This document shows, piece after piece, positions 35,806 to 45,371 of a stretch of DNA of 60,270 bases. The translations under genes and the position numbers were made by a program. Origin of the DNA: Bacteroidota bacterium (GTDB taxonomy: Bacteria; Bacteroidota; Bacteroidia; Chitinophagales; Chitinophagaceae); the NCBI GenBank assembly GCA_023423835.1, contig JAFAEW010000113.1, positions 1 to 60,270 of the forward strand, written 5' to 3'. Within the stretch, counting starts at the first letter, position 1; each line of letters opens with the position of its first letter. The notes below the pieces were generated by a model, which was given only the letters and a program-made list of their open reading frames with translations, did no database searches and was not told where the DNA came from.

Positions 35806-37274
35806 CAGAATCCGGGATTTTGTTTAAGGTTTGGATTCAGATCAATTTCCCGTTGGGGAATGGGATACAGGTAATTGCGGTCCTGAGGGATAATGCCCGG
35901 TTTCGCCACGGGAACCAGCTTTTCCAGCGTATGGGTTCTCACGAGATCAAACCAGCGTTGTCCTTCTGCCACAAATTCCATCCTTCTCTCCTTCAAAATT
36001 GCGTCTCTGAATTCCTGTTGACTCAGACCAACATAATCAGGTGTAGTGGTACGATAAACCGTTCCGTCAAACCTTGCCCGCTTTCTGACCATATTGATGT
36101 AGGTGAGTGCTTCGGGTGTATTTCCCAGTTCGTTTTGGGCTTCCGCATACATCAACAGAACATCTGCGTACCGAATAACCGGGTAATCGTTGGATGACTC
36201 GTTTCCTTTAGGTTCGGCCTCGCGGTCCCAATACTTCTGTATATAAGGTGGAATGGTGGTAACGGTGCCGTCAGGATTATGCACCTGCGTAATGAAGGTA
36301 ACTTCTCTCCTTCTGTCTAACAGGTCGTAAGTATCGTATAAATTCTGGGTTGGCGCCTGCCATCCCTGGGCATTCTGAACACCCTCGGCCGATAATTGCG
36401 GAGGAAGAAGCCTCACATTAAACTGTCCTGCCTCCCAAAAACTGATTGCCCCTCCGGCATCTCCGAAGCCTACTGAAAAGATGGCTTCCTTTCCTCCACG
36501 ACTCGATAGCTTGAAGACTTCCGCAAAATCATCCCACAACTGGTATTGATTGGATTGAATGACTTCCATCGACTTATCGGCAGATTCCTGCCAACGTCCC
36601 AACGTCAGGTAAACCTTTGCCAGTATGGATTTTGCGGCTCCCTTGGTTGCCCTTCCCCTTCCATCTCCTGGTGGATAATTGTCAGGAAGATCCTGCGCTG
36701 CCGTGAGATCAACAATAATCTGGTTGTAAATATCTTCGGGTGTGGAAGCCGGTGCAAGCAGCGGTTCTGTTTCGTCCAAAACCAGCGGAATGTTGGCAAA
36801 CATCCTTACCATATCGAAGTAAAGCAATCCTCTTAGAAAATGGGCTTCATTTACCAATCTAGCTCTCAATACCGGATCCATCTCAATCAGTGGAATTCTT
36901 GCAATCGCAATGTTGGCAAGCGTGATCGCCTTGTAATGCAAGGTCCAGGTTTCCTGAAGCGCATTGTTTACCGGACCTTCTGAAAACTTGCTGATCTGAT
37001 CAATGTCAGGACTAAAAACAGACTGATTGATCATTTCATCGGAAGCGCAGCCGGCAATCACCCAGAAAGTACTGTGATACACTCCCGCCGTTGAACCCGT
37101 ACTGGTAGAATTTAAATATCCGTAGATGGCATTAATGGCGGCAATAGCGTCGTTTTCCGTTTTATAAAAATTCGTGATAGCCACAACGTTCTTTGGATCT
37201 TCCGTCAGGAATTTTTTACAGGATGTCAGAAACAACATCCAAACGGAAAATAGAATAAGGGAATATTTTTTCAT
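35805..37274 (-). CDS. SusD/RagB family nutrient-binding lipoprotein
   Basis: The surface-exposed lid of a SusCD import complex. The 489-residue protein has a lipoprotein signal (MKKYSLILFSVWMLFLTSCKK) and the typical start of the mature part (FLTEDPKNVVAITNFYKTENDAIAAINAIY), with helical TPR-like repeats. The C-terminal RagB signature ILKERRMEFVAEGQRWFDLVRT is complete, as is the final stretch YLYPIPQREIDLNPNLKQNPGF. It is 19 bases from the SusC gene. It serves the SusC partner encoded directly upstream. Confidence 0.95.
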   Translation of the reverse strand: MKKYSLILFSVWMLFLTSCKKFLTEDPKNVVAITNFYKTENDAIAAINAIYGYLNSTSTGSTAGVYHSTFWVIAGCASDEMINQSVFSPDIDQISKFSEGPVNNALQETWTLHYKAITLANIAIARIPLIEMDPVLRARLVNEAHFLRGLLYFDMVRMFANIPLVLDETEPLLAPASTPEDIYNQIIVDLTAAQDLPDNYPPGDGRGRATKGAAKSILAKVYLTLGRWQESADKSMEVIQSNQYQLWDDFAEVFKLSSRGGKEAIFSVGFGDAGGAISFWEAGQFNVRLLPPQLSAEGVQNAQGWQAPTQNLYDTYDLLDRRREVTFITQVHNPDGTVTTIPPYIQKYWDREAEPKGNESSNDYPVIRYADVLLMYAEAQNELGNTPEALTYINMVRKRARFDGTVYRTTTPDYVGLSQQEFRDAILKERRMEFVAEGQRWFDLVRTHTLEKLVPVAKPGIIPQDRNYLYPIPQREIDLNPNLKQNPGF

Positions 37275-37293
37275 GTCAACTAGTTTTTAAAAT

Positions 37294-40200
37294 TTAAAAT
37301 CCGATGTTTAAACCAAGTGTATAGATCTTTGACTGCGGATAGCCTCCGGCGTCAATGCCAATCAGGGTAGTGCTGGTGCCATAAGTGTTTGCTTCAGGAT
37401 CATAGCCTGAATAATTCGTCCACGTGAAAAGATTGGTGGCACTGGCATATAACCTTAAGCTTTTCAGTCCGCTTTTTCCTAATACCTGTTCCGGAATACG
37501 GTAACCGAGATTGATGGTTTTCAACCTGATATAGGAAGCGTCCTCCACAATGGCCGACGAAAATATTCCCACGTCAAGACTTCCGGATGATAACGCTCTC
37601 GGATATTTATTGGAGTGATTTTCGGGCGTCCACCGATTCAATGCAGCCTCTGCGAGTACGTTGTTCTGACCGGTAAAATTGAGCAGATCGTAGGAATTGA
37701 AATTTGCCATCTTATTCCCCTGCGATCCCTGGAAGAAGATACTCAGGTCGAAATTATTCCAGGAAAAAGTATTGTTCAATCCCCATGTAAAATCAGGTTG
37801 CGCCGTTCCAAGCAGTGTCCGATCATTGGCGTCGATTTTGCCATCGCCGTTAATATCGCGGTATTTTCTGTCACCTGCTTTAGCTCTGGAAGCCGGGTCA
37901 GGCGAAGTAGACTCCTGTCCGATTAAAACCGGACTGTTAGCCGCTTCTTCATCTGTTTGAAAAATACCGTCAAATATATAGCCGTAGAAAGTTCCAATAG
38001 GCTCTCCTGTTCTTAACAGGCTTGCTCCGGCAAGTATAATATCGGTTTCGGTATTGAGATTGGTAACTGAATTCTTATTTTTTGAAAAATTCAAGGTTGT
38101 GTTCCACCTGAATTTTCCCGTTGTGTTGATGCTGTTAACCTGAAGGTCAAATCCTTTGTTAGATATATTCCCAACGTTTAACAAGGTCGTGCTAAATCCC
38201 GACGTGGTCGGAATAGGCGTAGAAAGCAGGAGATCGTAGGTTAGTTTGGTGTAGTAATCGGCGGTAAGGCTGAGTCTGTTTTTAAACAAGCCGAGGTCGA
38301 TACCCACATCAAACTGCCGGGTGCTCTCCCACTTCAGATTCTTATTGACATAGCTGAGTGGTTCGAGGCCGGTATATACTTCCGAACCCTGGGAACTGTT
38401 GAAAACGCCTTCGCTATAAGGCCCGATCAGTGCGAGTGATTGATAGGGAGCAATCGCCTGGTTGCCGATTACACCATAACTAACCCTCAGTTTCAGATCG
38501 GAAATAGCGTCCACCGGTTGCATAAAATCCTCTTGTTTTATCCTCCATGCAAATGCTCCTGATGGGAAGAATCCGTATTTATGACCTTCTGCGAATTTTG
38601 ACGATCCGTCGGCCCTGCCCGTAAGCGTGAAAAGATATTTTTCGTTGAACGAATAATTTACGCGCCCTAAAAATGAAACCAGACTCCACTGCGATTCCCC
38701 GTTTGAAGGTTTTTGAGGTCTTAATCCCGCTGCGATATTATGATAACCGGTTCTGTTGTCGGGAAATTCGAATGCATAGGCAAAGAGGCTTTCATTTTGA
38801 AATTGCTGAGCGGTAAAGCCGGCCACCGCATTGATGTGATGTTTTTGGCTGAAGGTTTTATCATAGGTAAACGTATTTTCATTCAACCAGGTCATTCCCT
38901 GAACGGTTCCGATAGAGGCTTCACCAAGGCTTGCCTGCGTTCTCTTGAGGAAGTTTGGCCCGAATGAATTTTCCTTATCATTGAAGGCATCCACACCGAA
39001 TGTAGTCTTAAATTCAAGCGCATCACTCAACCGGACCCTTGCATATACGTTTCCGATAATTCTTGAGGAGGTAGTATAGCTGTTAAATTCCTTCGCGTCA
39101 GCAATGGGATTTCCAAGCGTTTTTCCGCGATCATTTTCATAAGTATAACCGCCCTTTACCGTACTGTCGTAAACCGGAAGAACGGGATTAAACAGTAAGG
39201 CGGCAGTTACCACACCGGGTACTATGGTTCCTGCGTTGGTTAATACACCGGATGATGTAACCCTTGCGTAGCTTACGTTGCTGCCCACAGTAAGCCAGTT
39301 GTTCATTACGCGGTCAAGGTTGGTTCTGAAGGTATATCTTTTAAAATTTGAGTTGATGATAATACCATCCTGATCAAAATATCCGCCTGAAATAGCATAT
39401 TTTGTTTTTTCATCGCCTCCGGAAAACGAGAGTTGATAGCTCGACATCGGTGCTCTTCTAAACAATTCGTTTTGCCAGTCGGTTCCTGTTCCCAGGTTCT
39501 TAGGGTTCACATAAACCGGCGTTGCGCCCGCATTAAGCTTTGCCTCATTTACGAAGTTTGCAAATTGCTCGGCATTTAAAACCTCCACTTTATGAGAAAT
39601 TTCCTGCAGACCATAGTAAGTGTCAAAGGAAATTGAATTTCTTCCCTCTCTGCCTCTCTTTGTTGTGATGATAACCACGCCGTTTGCACCCCTCGATCCG
39701 TAGATAGCGGTAGCTGAAGCGTCTTTCAGGATTTCAATTGATTCAATATCGTTGGGATTAATGGAAGAAAGCGCACTGATCCTCGGACCGAGTGTAACGC
39801 CCGTTGACATGTCGGCCGCGTCACTGTTGATCAGCATGCCGTCAACCACATAAAGCGGTTCATTTCCGGCGTTGATGGAGGTGGTTCCGCGTATCCGGAT
39901 TGAGGTTTCAGCCCCCGGTTTTCCGGATTGCTGGGTCACCTGTACACCCGCGGCCCTGCCTTCAAGTGCCTGATCAAAAGAGGTAACCGGCGAGGCTTTA
40001 AGGTCTTCAGATTTTACTGAAACAACCGAGCCTGTGAGGTCACTTTTTTTCACGGTTCCGTAACCGATCACAACCACCTGGTTCAGCTGCGCGTTTTCCT
40101 CGGTTAAGACGATCGTAAGATTATTTTGGTTGTTTACCGGAACTTCCTTCTGTTCATAGCCAACGTAGGAAACCTGAAGTATGGCATTTCCCGCAGCTTC

Positions 40201-40404
40201 GATTGTAAACTCGCCGGAATTATTCGTTGCTACTCCCCTTTTTGTTCCCTTTACAGTCACACTTACGCCTGAAAGGGGCTCACCTGCACTGCTTATTACC
40301 TTCCCCGAGATCGTAAGCGATTGCGAAAATGCCGGAGATATGTGCAAACATGTGAACATACTCAGAAGCAAGGCAAGTTTTGAGATCTGCTTTAATTTTC
40401 CCAT
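37294..40404 (-). CDS. SusC/RagA family TonB-linked outer membrane protein
   Basis: Imports oligosaccharides or other nutrients across the outer membrane with TonB energy. The 1,036-residue protein has a signal peptide (about 1-27), then a carboxypeptidase-like beta-sandwich (LTISGKVISSAGEPLSGVSVTVKG), a TonB box region near QVVVIGYGTVKKSDLTGSV, and a plug with GVQVTQQSGKPG and PLYVVDGM. The 22-strand barrel follows. The first module is the CarboxypepD_reg domain typical of the family. It is preceded by the gntR gene, 78 bases away, and an inverted repeat lies in the gap. It is followed at once by its SusD partner. Confidence 0.96.
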   Translation of the reverse strand: MGKLKQISKLALLLSMFTCLHISPAFSQSLTISGKVISSAGEPLSGVSVTVKGTKRGVATNNSGEFTIEAAGNAILQVSYVGYEQKEVPVNNQNNLTIVLTEENAQLNQVVVIGYGTVKKSDLTGSVVSVKSEDLKASPVTSFDQALEGRAAGVQVTQQSGKPGAETSIRIRGTTSINAGNEPLYVVDGMLINSDAADMSTGVTLGPRISALSSINPNDIESIEILKDASATAIYGSRGANGVVIITTKRGREGRNSISFDTYYGLQEISHKVEVLNAEQFANFVNEAKLNAGATPVYVNPKNLGTGTDWQNELFRRAPMSSYQLSFSGGDEKTKYAISGGYFDQDGIIINSNFKRYTFRTNLDRVMNNWLTVGSNVSYARVTSSGVLTNAGTIVPGVVTAALLFNPVLPVYDSTVKGGYTYENDRGKTLGNPIADAKEFNSYTTSSRIIGNVYARVRLSDALEFKTTFGVDAFNDKENSFGPNFLKRTQASLGEASIGTVQGMTWLNENTFTYDKTFSQKHHINAVAGFTAQQFQNESLFAYAFEFPDNRTGYHNIAAGLRPQKPSNGESQWSLVSFLGRVNYSFNEKYLFTLTGRADGSSKFAEGHKYGFFPSGAFAWRIKQEDFMQPVDAISDLKLRVSYGVIGNQAIAPYQSLALIGPYSEGVFNSSQGSEVYTGLEPLSYVNKNLKWESTRQFDVGIDLGLFKNRLSLTADYYTKLTYDLLLSTPIPTTSGFSTTLLNVGNISNKGFDLQVNSINTTGKFRWNTTLNFSKNKNSVTNLNTETDIILAGASLLRTGEPIGTFYGYIFDGIFQTDEEAANSPVLIGQESTSPDPASRAKAGDRKYRDINGDGKIDANDRTLLGTAQPDFTWGLNNTFSWNNFDLSIFFQGSQGNKMANFNSYDLLNFTGQNNVLAEAALNRWTPENHSNKYPRALSSGSLDVGIFSSAIVEDASYIRLKTINLGYRIPEQVLGKSGLKSLRLYASATNLFTWTNYSGYDPEANTYGTSTTLIGIDAGGYPQSKIYTLGLNIGF

Positions 40405-40422
40405 AATCGTTATATTTAGTGG

Positions 40423-40449
40423 TTCTGCATTTAAATGGCGGCTGCAGAA
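40423..40449. promoter_or_regulatory. Inverted repeat TTCTGCA/TGCAGAA in the susC leader
   Basis: Seven-base perfect arms at 40423-40429 and 40443-40449, separated by 13 bases, in the 78-base gap between gntR and the SusC gene. It could be a hairpin in the susC leader or a regulator site. It does not match the palindrome upstream of gntR, so it is probably not the same regulator's operator. Confidence 0.35.
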
Positions 40450-40482
40450 GTTTATTGTGTGAGTATAATTTTTTAAATGTTT

Positions 40483-41220
40483 TTAACCTTCTCTTGCTAT
40501 GTCAATCGTATAAGTAAATCTGTCGGCCCTGTAATATCCGATATTGTATTCTATCGGACGATCACCGGGATCGCAAACAATCCGCCTACGGTACAGAATC
40601 GGATCTTTTTCGTTCACTTTCAGTTTCGTTGCCAATCGCTTATTGGCCAGAATCGCACTAATCCCCTCCTTTGAAACCGCCACACTTACATGGTACTTAT
40701 TTTCAAGGGTTTCATACAAAGGTTGCGTAAAGTCTTCCTCTCTCGACAACCCAGTTCGCGGATGAAAATAAGAAATAAAATAAACTACGGGGCTGTTATG
40801 CACTCCTCTTACGCGTTCAAGTTTGATCACTTTTACGTTTTCTTCGATATTGAAAAGCAATCGTATTTCTTCATCCGGAATAACTTCAGAAACTTTAAGC
40901 GAAAAGTTTTTAAAAGCAACTCCTTTTTCATCCATTTCGTGTGTAAAACTTGTCCACTTTTTCAAATGGGTGGTAATGTTGTTTTTTGCAACTTTAGTTC
41001 CCACTCCTTTTTTACGAACCAACAAATTTTCGTACACCAGTTTGTTGGTTGCCTGTCGCACTGTATTACGCGATATGCCCAACCTCTTCGCAAGGTGTAC
41101 TTCATTGGGAAGTAATTTCCCGTTTTGGTATTCCGGCTGTTCAATCAGTTTTCTAAGCATTTCCTCCACCTGGTAATGGAGCGGCGTTGAACTTTTATGG
41201 TCGATCGATAAAAAATCCAT
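40483..41220 (-). CDS. GntR-family transcriptional regulator with UTRA effector domain
   Basis: A 245-residue repressor-type regulator. The winged helix-turn-helix (about 8-75) includes LPNEVHLAKRLGISRNTVRQATNKL and GVGTKV. The UTRA ligand domain follows (about 95-240) with VIKLERVRGVHNSPVVYFISYF and YRRRIVCDPGDRPIEYNIGYYRADRF. UTRA domains sense phosphorylated sugars or amines. It opens the SusCD-kinase-isomerase run and very likely regulates it. A palindrome 5 bases ahead of its start is a candidate operator. Confidence 0.93.
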   Translation of the reverse strand: MDFLSIDHKSSTPLHYQVEEMLRKLIEQPEYQNGKLLPNEVHLAKRLGISRNTVRQATNKLVYENLLVRKKGVGTKVAKNNITTHLKKWTSFTHEMDEKGVAFKNFSLKVSEVIPDEEIRLLFNIEENVKVIKLERVRGVHNSPVVYFISYFHPRTGLSREEDFTQPLYETLENKYHVSVAVSKEGISAILANKRLATKLKVNEKDPILYRRRIVCDPGDRPIEYNIGYYRADRFTYTIDIAREG

Positions 41221-41224
41221 TCGT

Positions 41225-41246
41225 TATGTTTACATGTTCAAACATA
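41225..41246. promoter_or_regulatory. Candidate GntR operator (TATGTTT-8-AAACATA)
   Basis: Perfect 7-base inverted arms at 41225-41231 and 41240-41246 with an 8-base spacer that itself contains ACATGT. It lies 5-26 bases upstream of the gntR start codon, where a repressor would block transcription. This suggests autoregulation of the sugar-uptake operon. Confidence 0.5.
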
Positions 41247-41390
41247 AAACTAATAACTTTTTTCAAATTAGAAAAAAAATGTGAAAAAAAATGCGTTGAA
41301 GCGATTTTATCAGCAGTAATTGTCTGGAAAAAGATCCGCAGCTCCGGCAAATTGCACAAACCCGTTTGTTTTGGAAGTGGGAAATCTGGA

Positions 41391-41693
41391 TCAATCAGAC
41401 AAAACAGCAGTCAACTCCAACAGATAGGCATTGCTGTATTGCGAAAGCTTTTGCTGACTGATGCCATCAATCTCAAGGTTAAAAAGCAGCGTATTTTCGG
41501 CATATACATCGCCGGTTTGAAGGCGGTAATAGTTATCTGCAATGATCTTTTTGATAAAGGGTTTCGCAAATTCAAGACGTGTATTCGGAGGAATATTTTT
41601 ATGCTCGGGCAGATCAGAGTAGTTGATTTCTATATTCTCTTTATTCAATTTTTCATCTTTCAAAAAGGCAGTTATTTTTAAAAATGATTTCAT
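41391..41693 (-). CDS. Hypothetical protein, 100 residues
   Basis: A soluble, rather charged protein (MKSFLKITAFLKDEKLNKEN). It contains an EINYSDLPEHKNIPPNTRLEF segment and a C-terminal SQYSNAYLLELTAVLSD. No family was recognised. Coding-like composition and the absence of any competing frame support it as a gene. It stands alone between gntR and the DUF3072 gene, all on the minus strand, with gaps of about 140-170 bases on each side. Confidence 0.6.
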   Translation of the reverse strand: MKSFLKITAFLKDEKLNKENIEINYSDLPEHKNIPPNTRLEFAKPFIKKIIADNYYRLQTGDVYAENTLLFNLEIDGISQQKLSQYSNAYLLELTAVLSD

Positions 41694-41831
41694 ACGCGGT
41701 TAAATTTAATTAAAAAGGGAAAGAGCGAATGCAACAAATATAATATAATCCCTAAAAATTTGGCAAGCGCTCTTTGAAACTAACACAACCCCGTTAAACT
41801 AATTCGCGTCGGCATTTGCAGAATCCCGTCT

Positions 41832-42083
41832 TTACTGCCCTTTATCCCCGAGCCCGCGGCCAGTTTTATGTTGAAGTTCATCAATTTTTTTCGATGCCTC
41901 TGCCTTGGTCATATTTTCATCAAAGTCTTCTCCCGCTTCTTCGGATAAGGTCGAAAGATATGATTTCTGTGCTCCCGTCATAGGTTCGTCACCCGTGGTC
42001 CATTCATCCGGATCTTTAACCCGGTTACTTCCTTTAATTTCCTTATTCTGGTCAATATTTTCGTTTTTTTCATCTTTACGCAT
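41832..42083 (-). CDS. DUF3072-like small protein
   Basis: An 83-residue, very acidic and polar protein. The stretch DPDEWTTGDEPMTGAQKSYLSTLSEEAGE, then KAEASKKIDELQHKTGRG, matches the DUF3072 pattern closely: a DEPMT-Q-YL motif and a helix with SKxIDELQ. These proteins are small, widespread and of unknown function. The N-terminal 25 residues (MRKDEKNENIDQNKEIKG) look disordered. It lies just behind the efflux operon on the same strand, with 56 bases between its stop side and the RND gene end; no functional link is implied. Confidence 0.8.
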   Translation of the reverse strand: MRKDEKNENIDQNKEIKGSNRVKDPDEWTTGDEPMTGAQKSYLSTLSEEAGEDFDENMTKAEASKKIDELQHKTGRGLGDKGQ

Positions 42084-42139
42084 AAAATCTATTTTAGTAC
42101 TATAAATCAGAATAACAATCTGCGCGCCAGCTTATGTCG

Positions 42140-45100
42140 TTAGCTGTGCTCGATGACAGACCGATCGATGTCGGCCTCTCTCTTCCGTTGCTCCTGCAAC
42201 TTTTTCAGTTTTTTGCCATAGGATAATTTTGTGATCAGCACAAAAAGTGTGGGAACCACAAATATCGCAAGTGTTGTGGCTGCCAGCATTCCTCCAAATA
42301 CCGTCCAGCCGATTGTTCTTCTTGACTCCGCGCCTGCTCCTGTAGCAAATGCAAGGGGTAAAACGCCCAGAATGAAAGCGAATGAGGTCATAATGATGGG
42401 TCGCAAACGCAGTTGCACCGCTTGCAGGGTAGCATGAATTACATCAATTCCGCGGTCTACCCGTTCCTTCGCAAACTCGACGATCAGAATGGCATTCTTA
42501 GCAGAAAGACCGATCAGGGTAATGAGTCCGATCTGGGCATAGACATTATTTGAAATGGTAGGAAAAAAAGTGAGCAGCAGAATACTTCCAAAGGCTCCGA
42601 TCGGAACCGCAAATAACACGCTGAAAGGAACGCTCCAGCTTTCATAAAGAGCAGCCAGAAACAGAAATACAAAGATGATCGAAAATCCGAAAATCAATAG
42701 TGAACTGTTGCCGGCTTTGATTTCCTCGCGGCTTAATCCTGAAAAATCGTACCCGTATCCGGCAGGCAATACCTGTTCTGCCACTTCCCGCAGCGCATCA
42801 ATGGCTTGCCCGCTGCTGTAACCCGGAGCCGCAGAACCGTTGATCTCAATATTCCGGTAAAGATTATAGTGTGAAATAAGAGATGGACTTTCTATCACAT
42901 TGGTTGTTACGAGTGAACTGAGAGGAATCATATTGCCCATCGTATTTCTGACATAATAGGCAGAAAGGTCAGAAACGCTGGTACGATAAGCAGAATCGGC
43001 CTGTACAACAACCCGGAAGTTTCTGCCATAAATATTGAAATCATTTACATAGCTGCTTCCAAGCAAAGTGGAAAGGGTGCTGTAAACGGAAGAAACCATC
43101 ACACCTAATTTTTTTGCTTTTTCCCTGTCTACGTTTACCTGGTAACTGGGCGTATGCGCGGTAAAAAAAGAAAATGCACCGCCAATTTCCGGCCGTTGAT
43201 TTAGCGCCGCTAAAAACTTGTGCATCACCGCCTCAAACTGCTGAATGCTGTCTGTACTGGTTGTTTGCTGCAACTCAAATGTAAAACCGCCGGTGGCGCC
43301 CAAACCATTGATCGCGGGGGGTGCAATAGCCATTACCCTTGCTTCCTTAATGTCAGCCGTTCTTTTTTGTATTTCCGCGATGACTGCGTTGAGCTGATCC
43401 TGTTTTGACTTCCTTTCCTCCCAGGGTTTTAAGGCCACAAAAAAGGTTCCTACATTCGATTTGTTTGAGAAACTAACCACATTCAGTCCTGCCAGTCCTC
43501 CCAAGGTTTGAATGGCTGGAATTTTACTGACCCTTCGACTGATTTCCTGCAACATTTCCACACTCCTCGTGGTGGAGGTGGCTTCCGGCATTTCGTAAGT
43601 AATAAACAATCTGCCATTATCTTCTGTTGGGATAAATCCCGTAGGCTTATTTTTAAACAGAAAGAAGAGTCCGACAAATAACACCAGCAACATAATTAAT
43701 ACCAGTGGAGTGTGTTTGATCCATTTTCCAACACCTCTTGTATAGGAACGGGTCAGGTTTGCAAATTTCCGGTTGAAAGAGGCGAAAAACCTTTCCATCA
43801 CATTCTTTTTCTCAAATTCCTTTTTCGAAGGTTTCAGAAGCAGGCTGCACAATGCGGGTGTAAGCGACAGGGCTATAAATGCTGAGAGCAAAACCGAGAT
43901 CGCAATGGTGATGGCAAACTGCTGATAAAGCCTGCCGACAATTCCCGGAACAAATCCAACCGGTACGAAAACGGCAGCAAGGATAAGTGCAATGGCTACC
44001 ACCGGACCGGATATGTCTTTCATCGCTTTTTCGGTGGCCTCGCGGGCTGATAGATGTTCATTGTCCATATAGTGTTGAACGGCCTCCGTTACCACAATGG
44101 CATCATCTACCACAATTCCAATGGCTAGTACAAATCCGAAAAGGGTAAGGGTATTTACGGTAAATCCAAGTGGAATGAAAAAGATAAAAGTTCCGATGAT
44201 AGAAACGGGTATTGCCAGTACCGGTATCAGGGTAGCCCTCCAGCTTTGCAAAAACAGAAACACCACCAAAACCACAAGCAACAAGGCAATACCCAGGGTT
44301 TCGATCACTTCATTTATAGAGGCTTTGATGACAGAAACGGTTTCGAAGGGTGAGAGATATGCAATATCTTTTGGAAAGCTTTTCTGAAGATTATTCAAAG
44401 CCGCCACTACCCCATTGTAGGTTGAAAGGGTATTGGCTCCGGGAGCAAGATAAATCAGCATGAATGCAGCAGGATGGCCGTCGATAAATGCATTATGACC
44501 GTAATCAAATTTCCCTAATTCCACCCTTGCCACATCTTTCAGATAGACGAGCGAACCCTGTGATGGATCACTTCTCACTACTATATTTTCAAAGTCTTCC
44601 TGTTTGTTGAGCCGGCTGTTCGTCAAAACACTGTATTCGAAAGTCTGATTCGCGGGTTGCGGATTTCCTCCAACCGTTCCTGCCGCAATCTGCAGGTTTT
44701 GATCCGTTAATGCAGAGATAATATCGTTTGGGGTAAGATTTAATGCAGCAAGTTTATCGGGATTTAGCCAGACACGCATTCCGAAATCGTCTCCAAATGA
44801 ATTGATGTCTCCAACTCCCGGAACCCGCTGAAGCGCATCCTTCACATAAAGATTGATGTAGTTGCCGATAAAAGTGGTATTGTGGGTTTCATTGGGAGAA
44901 TAAAATCCCAGTACCATCATGATGCTCGGATTGCGCTTTCTTACCGTTAATCCCAGTCTTTTAACTGCATCCGGCAATGAAGGTTCCGCTACGCTCACGC
45001 GGTTTTGAACATCGAGTGCCGCGATGTCGACATTCGTTCCTATTTCAAAGGAAACATTGATACTGCTTTGTCCGCTCGAAGTGCTGTTGCTCGACATATA

Positions 45101-45331
45101 TTGCATTCCGGGCGTTCCGTTGATCTGGGTTTCGATGGCAGTGGTTGTTGTTTGTTCAACCGTTTGCGCATCCGCACCGATAAACAATCCCGATACAGAC
45201 ACTGACGGAGGCGTGATATCGGGATATTGTGCCACCGGTAAGGTGGTAAGCGCAATCAGTCCTACCAGTACAATTACGATTGATATTACAATTGCGGTAA
45301 CCGGACGTCTGATAAAAGTATCTGCAATCAT
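42140..45331 (-). CDS. RND-family multidrug efflux pump inner membrane subunit (HAE1 type)
   Basis: The proton-driven transporter of a tripartite efflux pump. From the ATG at 45331 it is 1,063 residues, typical for the family. It has twelve membrane helices in the usual arrangement and two large periplasmic loops. The N-terminus is MIADTFIRRPVTAIVISIVIVLVG. The proton-relay motif VDDAIVV with two Asp lies in helix 4, with GFVLAIGIVVDDAI before it, and GLSAKNAILIVEFA in the second half. The start at 45331 is chosen over one 63 bases upstream because an SD-like GGAGA lies 7-8 bases ahead and the longer form overlaps the adaptor gene. It is the last gene of the operon. Confidence 0.95.
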   Translation of the reverse strand: MIADTFIRRPVTAIVISIVIVLVGLIALTTLPVAQYPDITPPSVSVSGLFIGADAQTVEQTTTTAIETQINGTPGMQYMSSNSTSSGQSSINVSFEIGTNVDIAALDVQNRVSVAEPSLPDAVKRLGLTVRKRNPSIMMVLGFYSPNETHNTTFIGNYINLYVKDALQRVPGVGDINSFGDDFGMRVWLNPDKLAALNLTPNDIISALTDQNLQIAAGTVGGNPQPANQTFEYSVLTNSRLNKQEDFENIVVRSDPSQGSLVYLKDVARVELGKFDYGHNAFIDGHPAAFMLIYLAPGANTLSTYNGVVAALNNLQKSFPKDIAYLSPFETVSVIKASINEVIETLGIALLLVVLVVFLFLQSWRATLIPVLAIPVSIIGTFIFFIPLGFTVNTLTLFGFVLAIGIVVDDAIVVTEAVQHYMDNEHLSAREATEKAMKDISGPVVAIALILAAVFVPVGFVPGIVGRLYQQFAITIAISVLLSAFIALSLTPALCSLLLKPSKKEFEKKNVMERFFASFNRKFANLTRSYTRGVGKWIKHTPLVLIMLLVLFVGLFFLFKNKPTGFIPTEDNGRLFITYEMPEATSTTRSVEMLQEISRRVSKIPAIQTLGGLAGLNVVSFSNKSNVGTFFVALKPWEERKSKQDQLNAVIAEIQKRTADIKEARVMAIAPPAINGLGATGGFTFELQQTTSTDSIQQFEAVMHKFLAALNQRPEIGGAFSFFTAHTPSYQVNVDREKAKKLGVMVSSVYSTLSTLLGSSYVNDFNIYGRNFRVVVQADSAYRTSVSDLSAYYVRNTMGNMIPLSSLVTTNVIESPSLISHYNLYRNIEINGSAAPGYSSGQAIDALREVAEQVLPAGYGYDFSGLSREEIKAGNSSLLIFGFSIIFVFLFLAALYESWSVPFSVLFAVPIGAFGSILLLTFFPTISNNVYAQIGLITLIGLSAKNAILIVEFAKERVDRGIDVIHATLQAVQLRLRPIIMTSFAFILGVLPLAFATGAGAESRRTIGWTVFGGMLAATTLAIFVVPTLFVLITKLSYGKKLKKLQEQRKREADIDRSVIEHS

Positions 45332-45371
45332 AGCCTGTCTCCATTTTTTATATCCGCCAAGAGCAAAAGAA

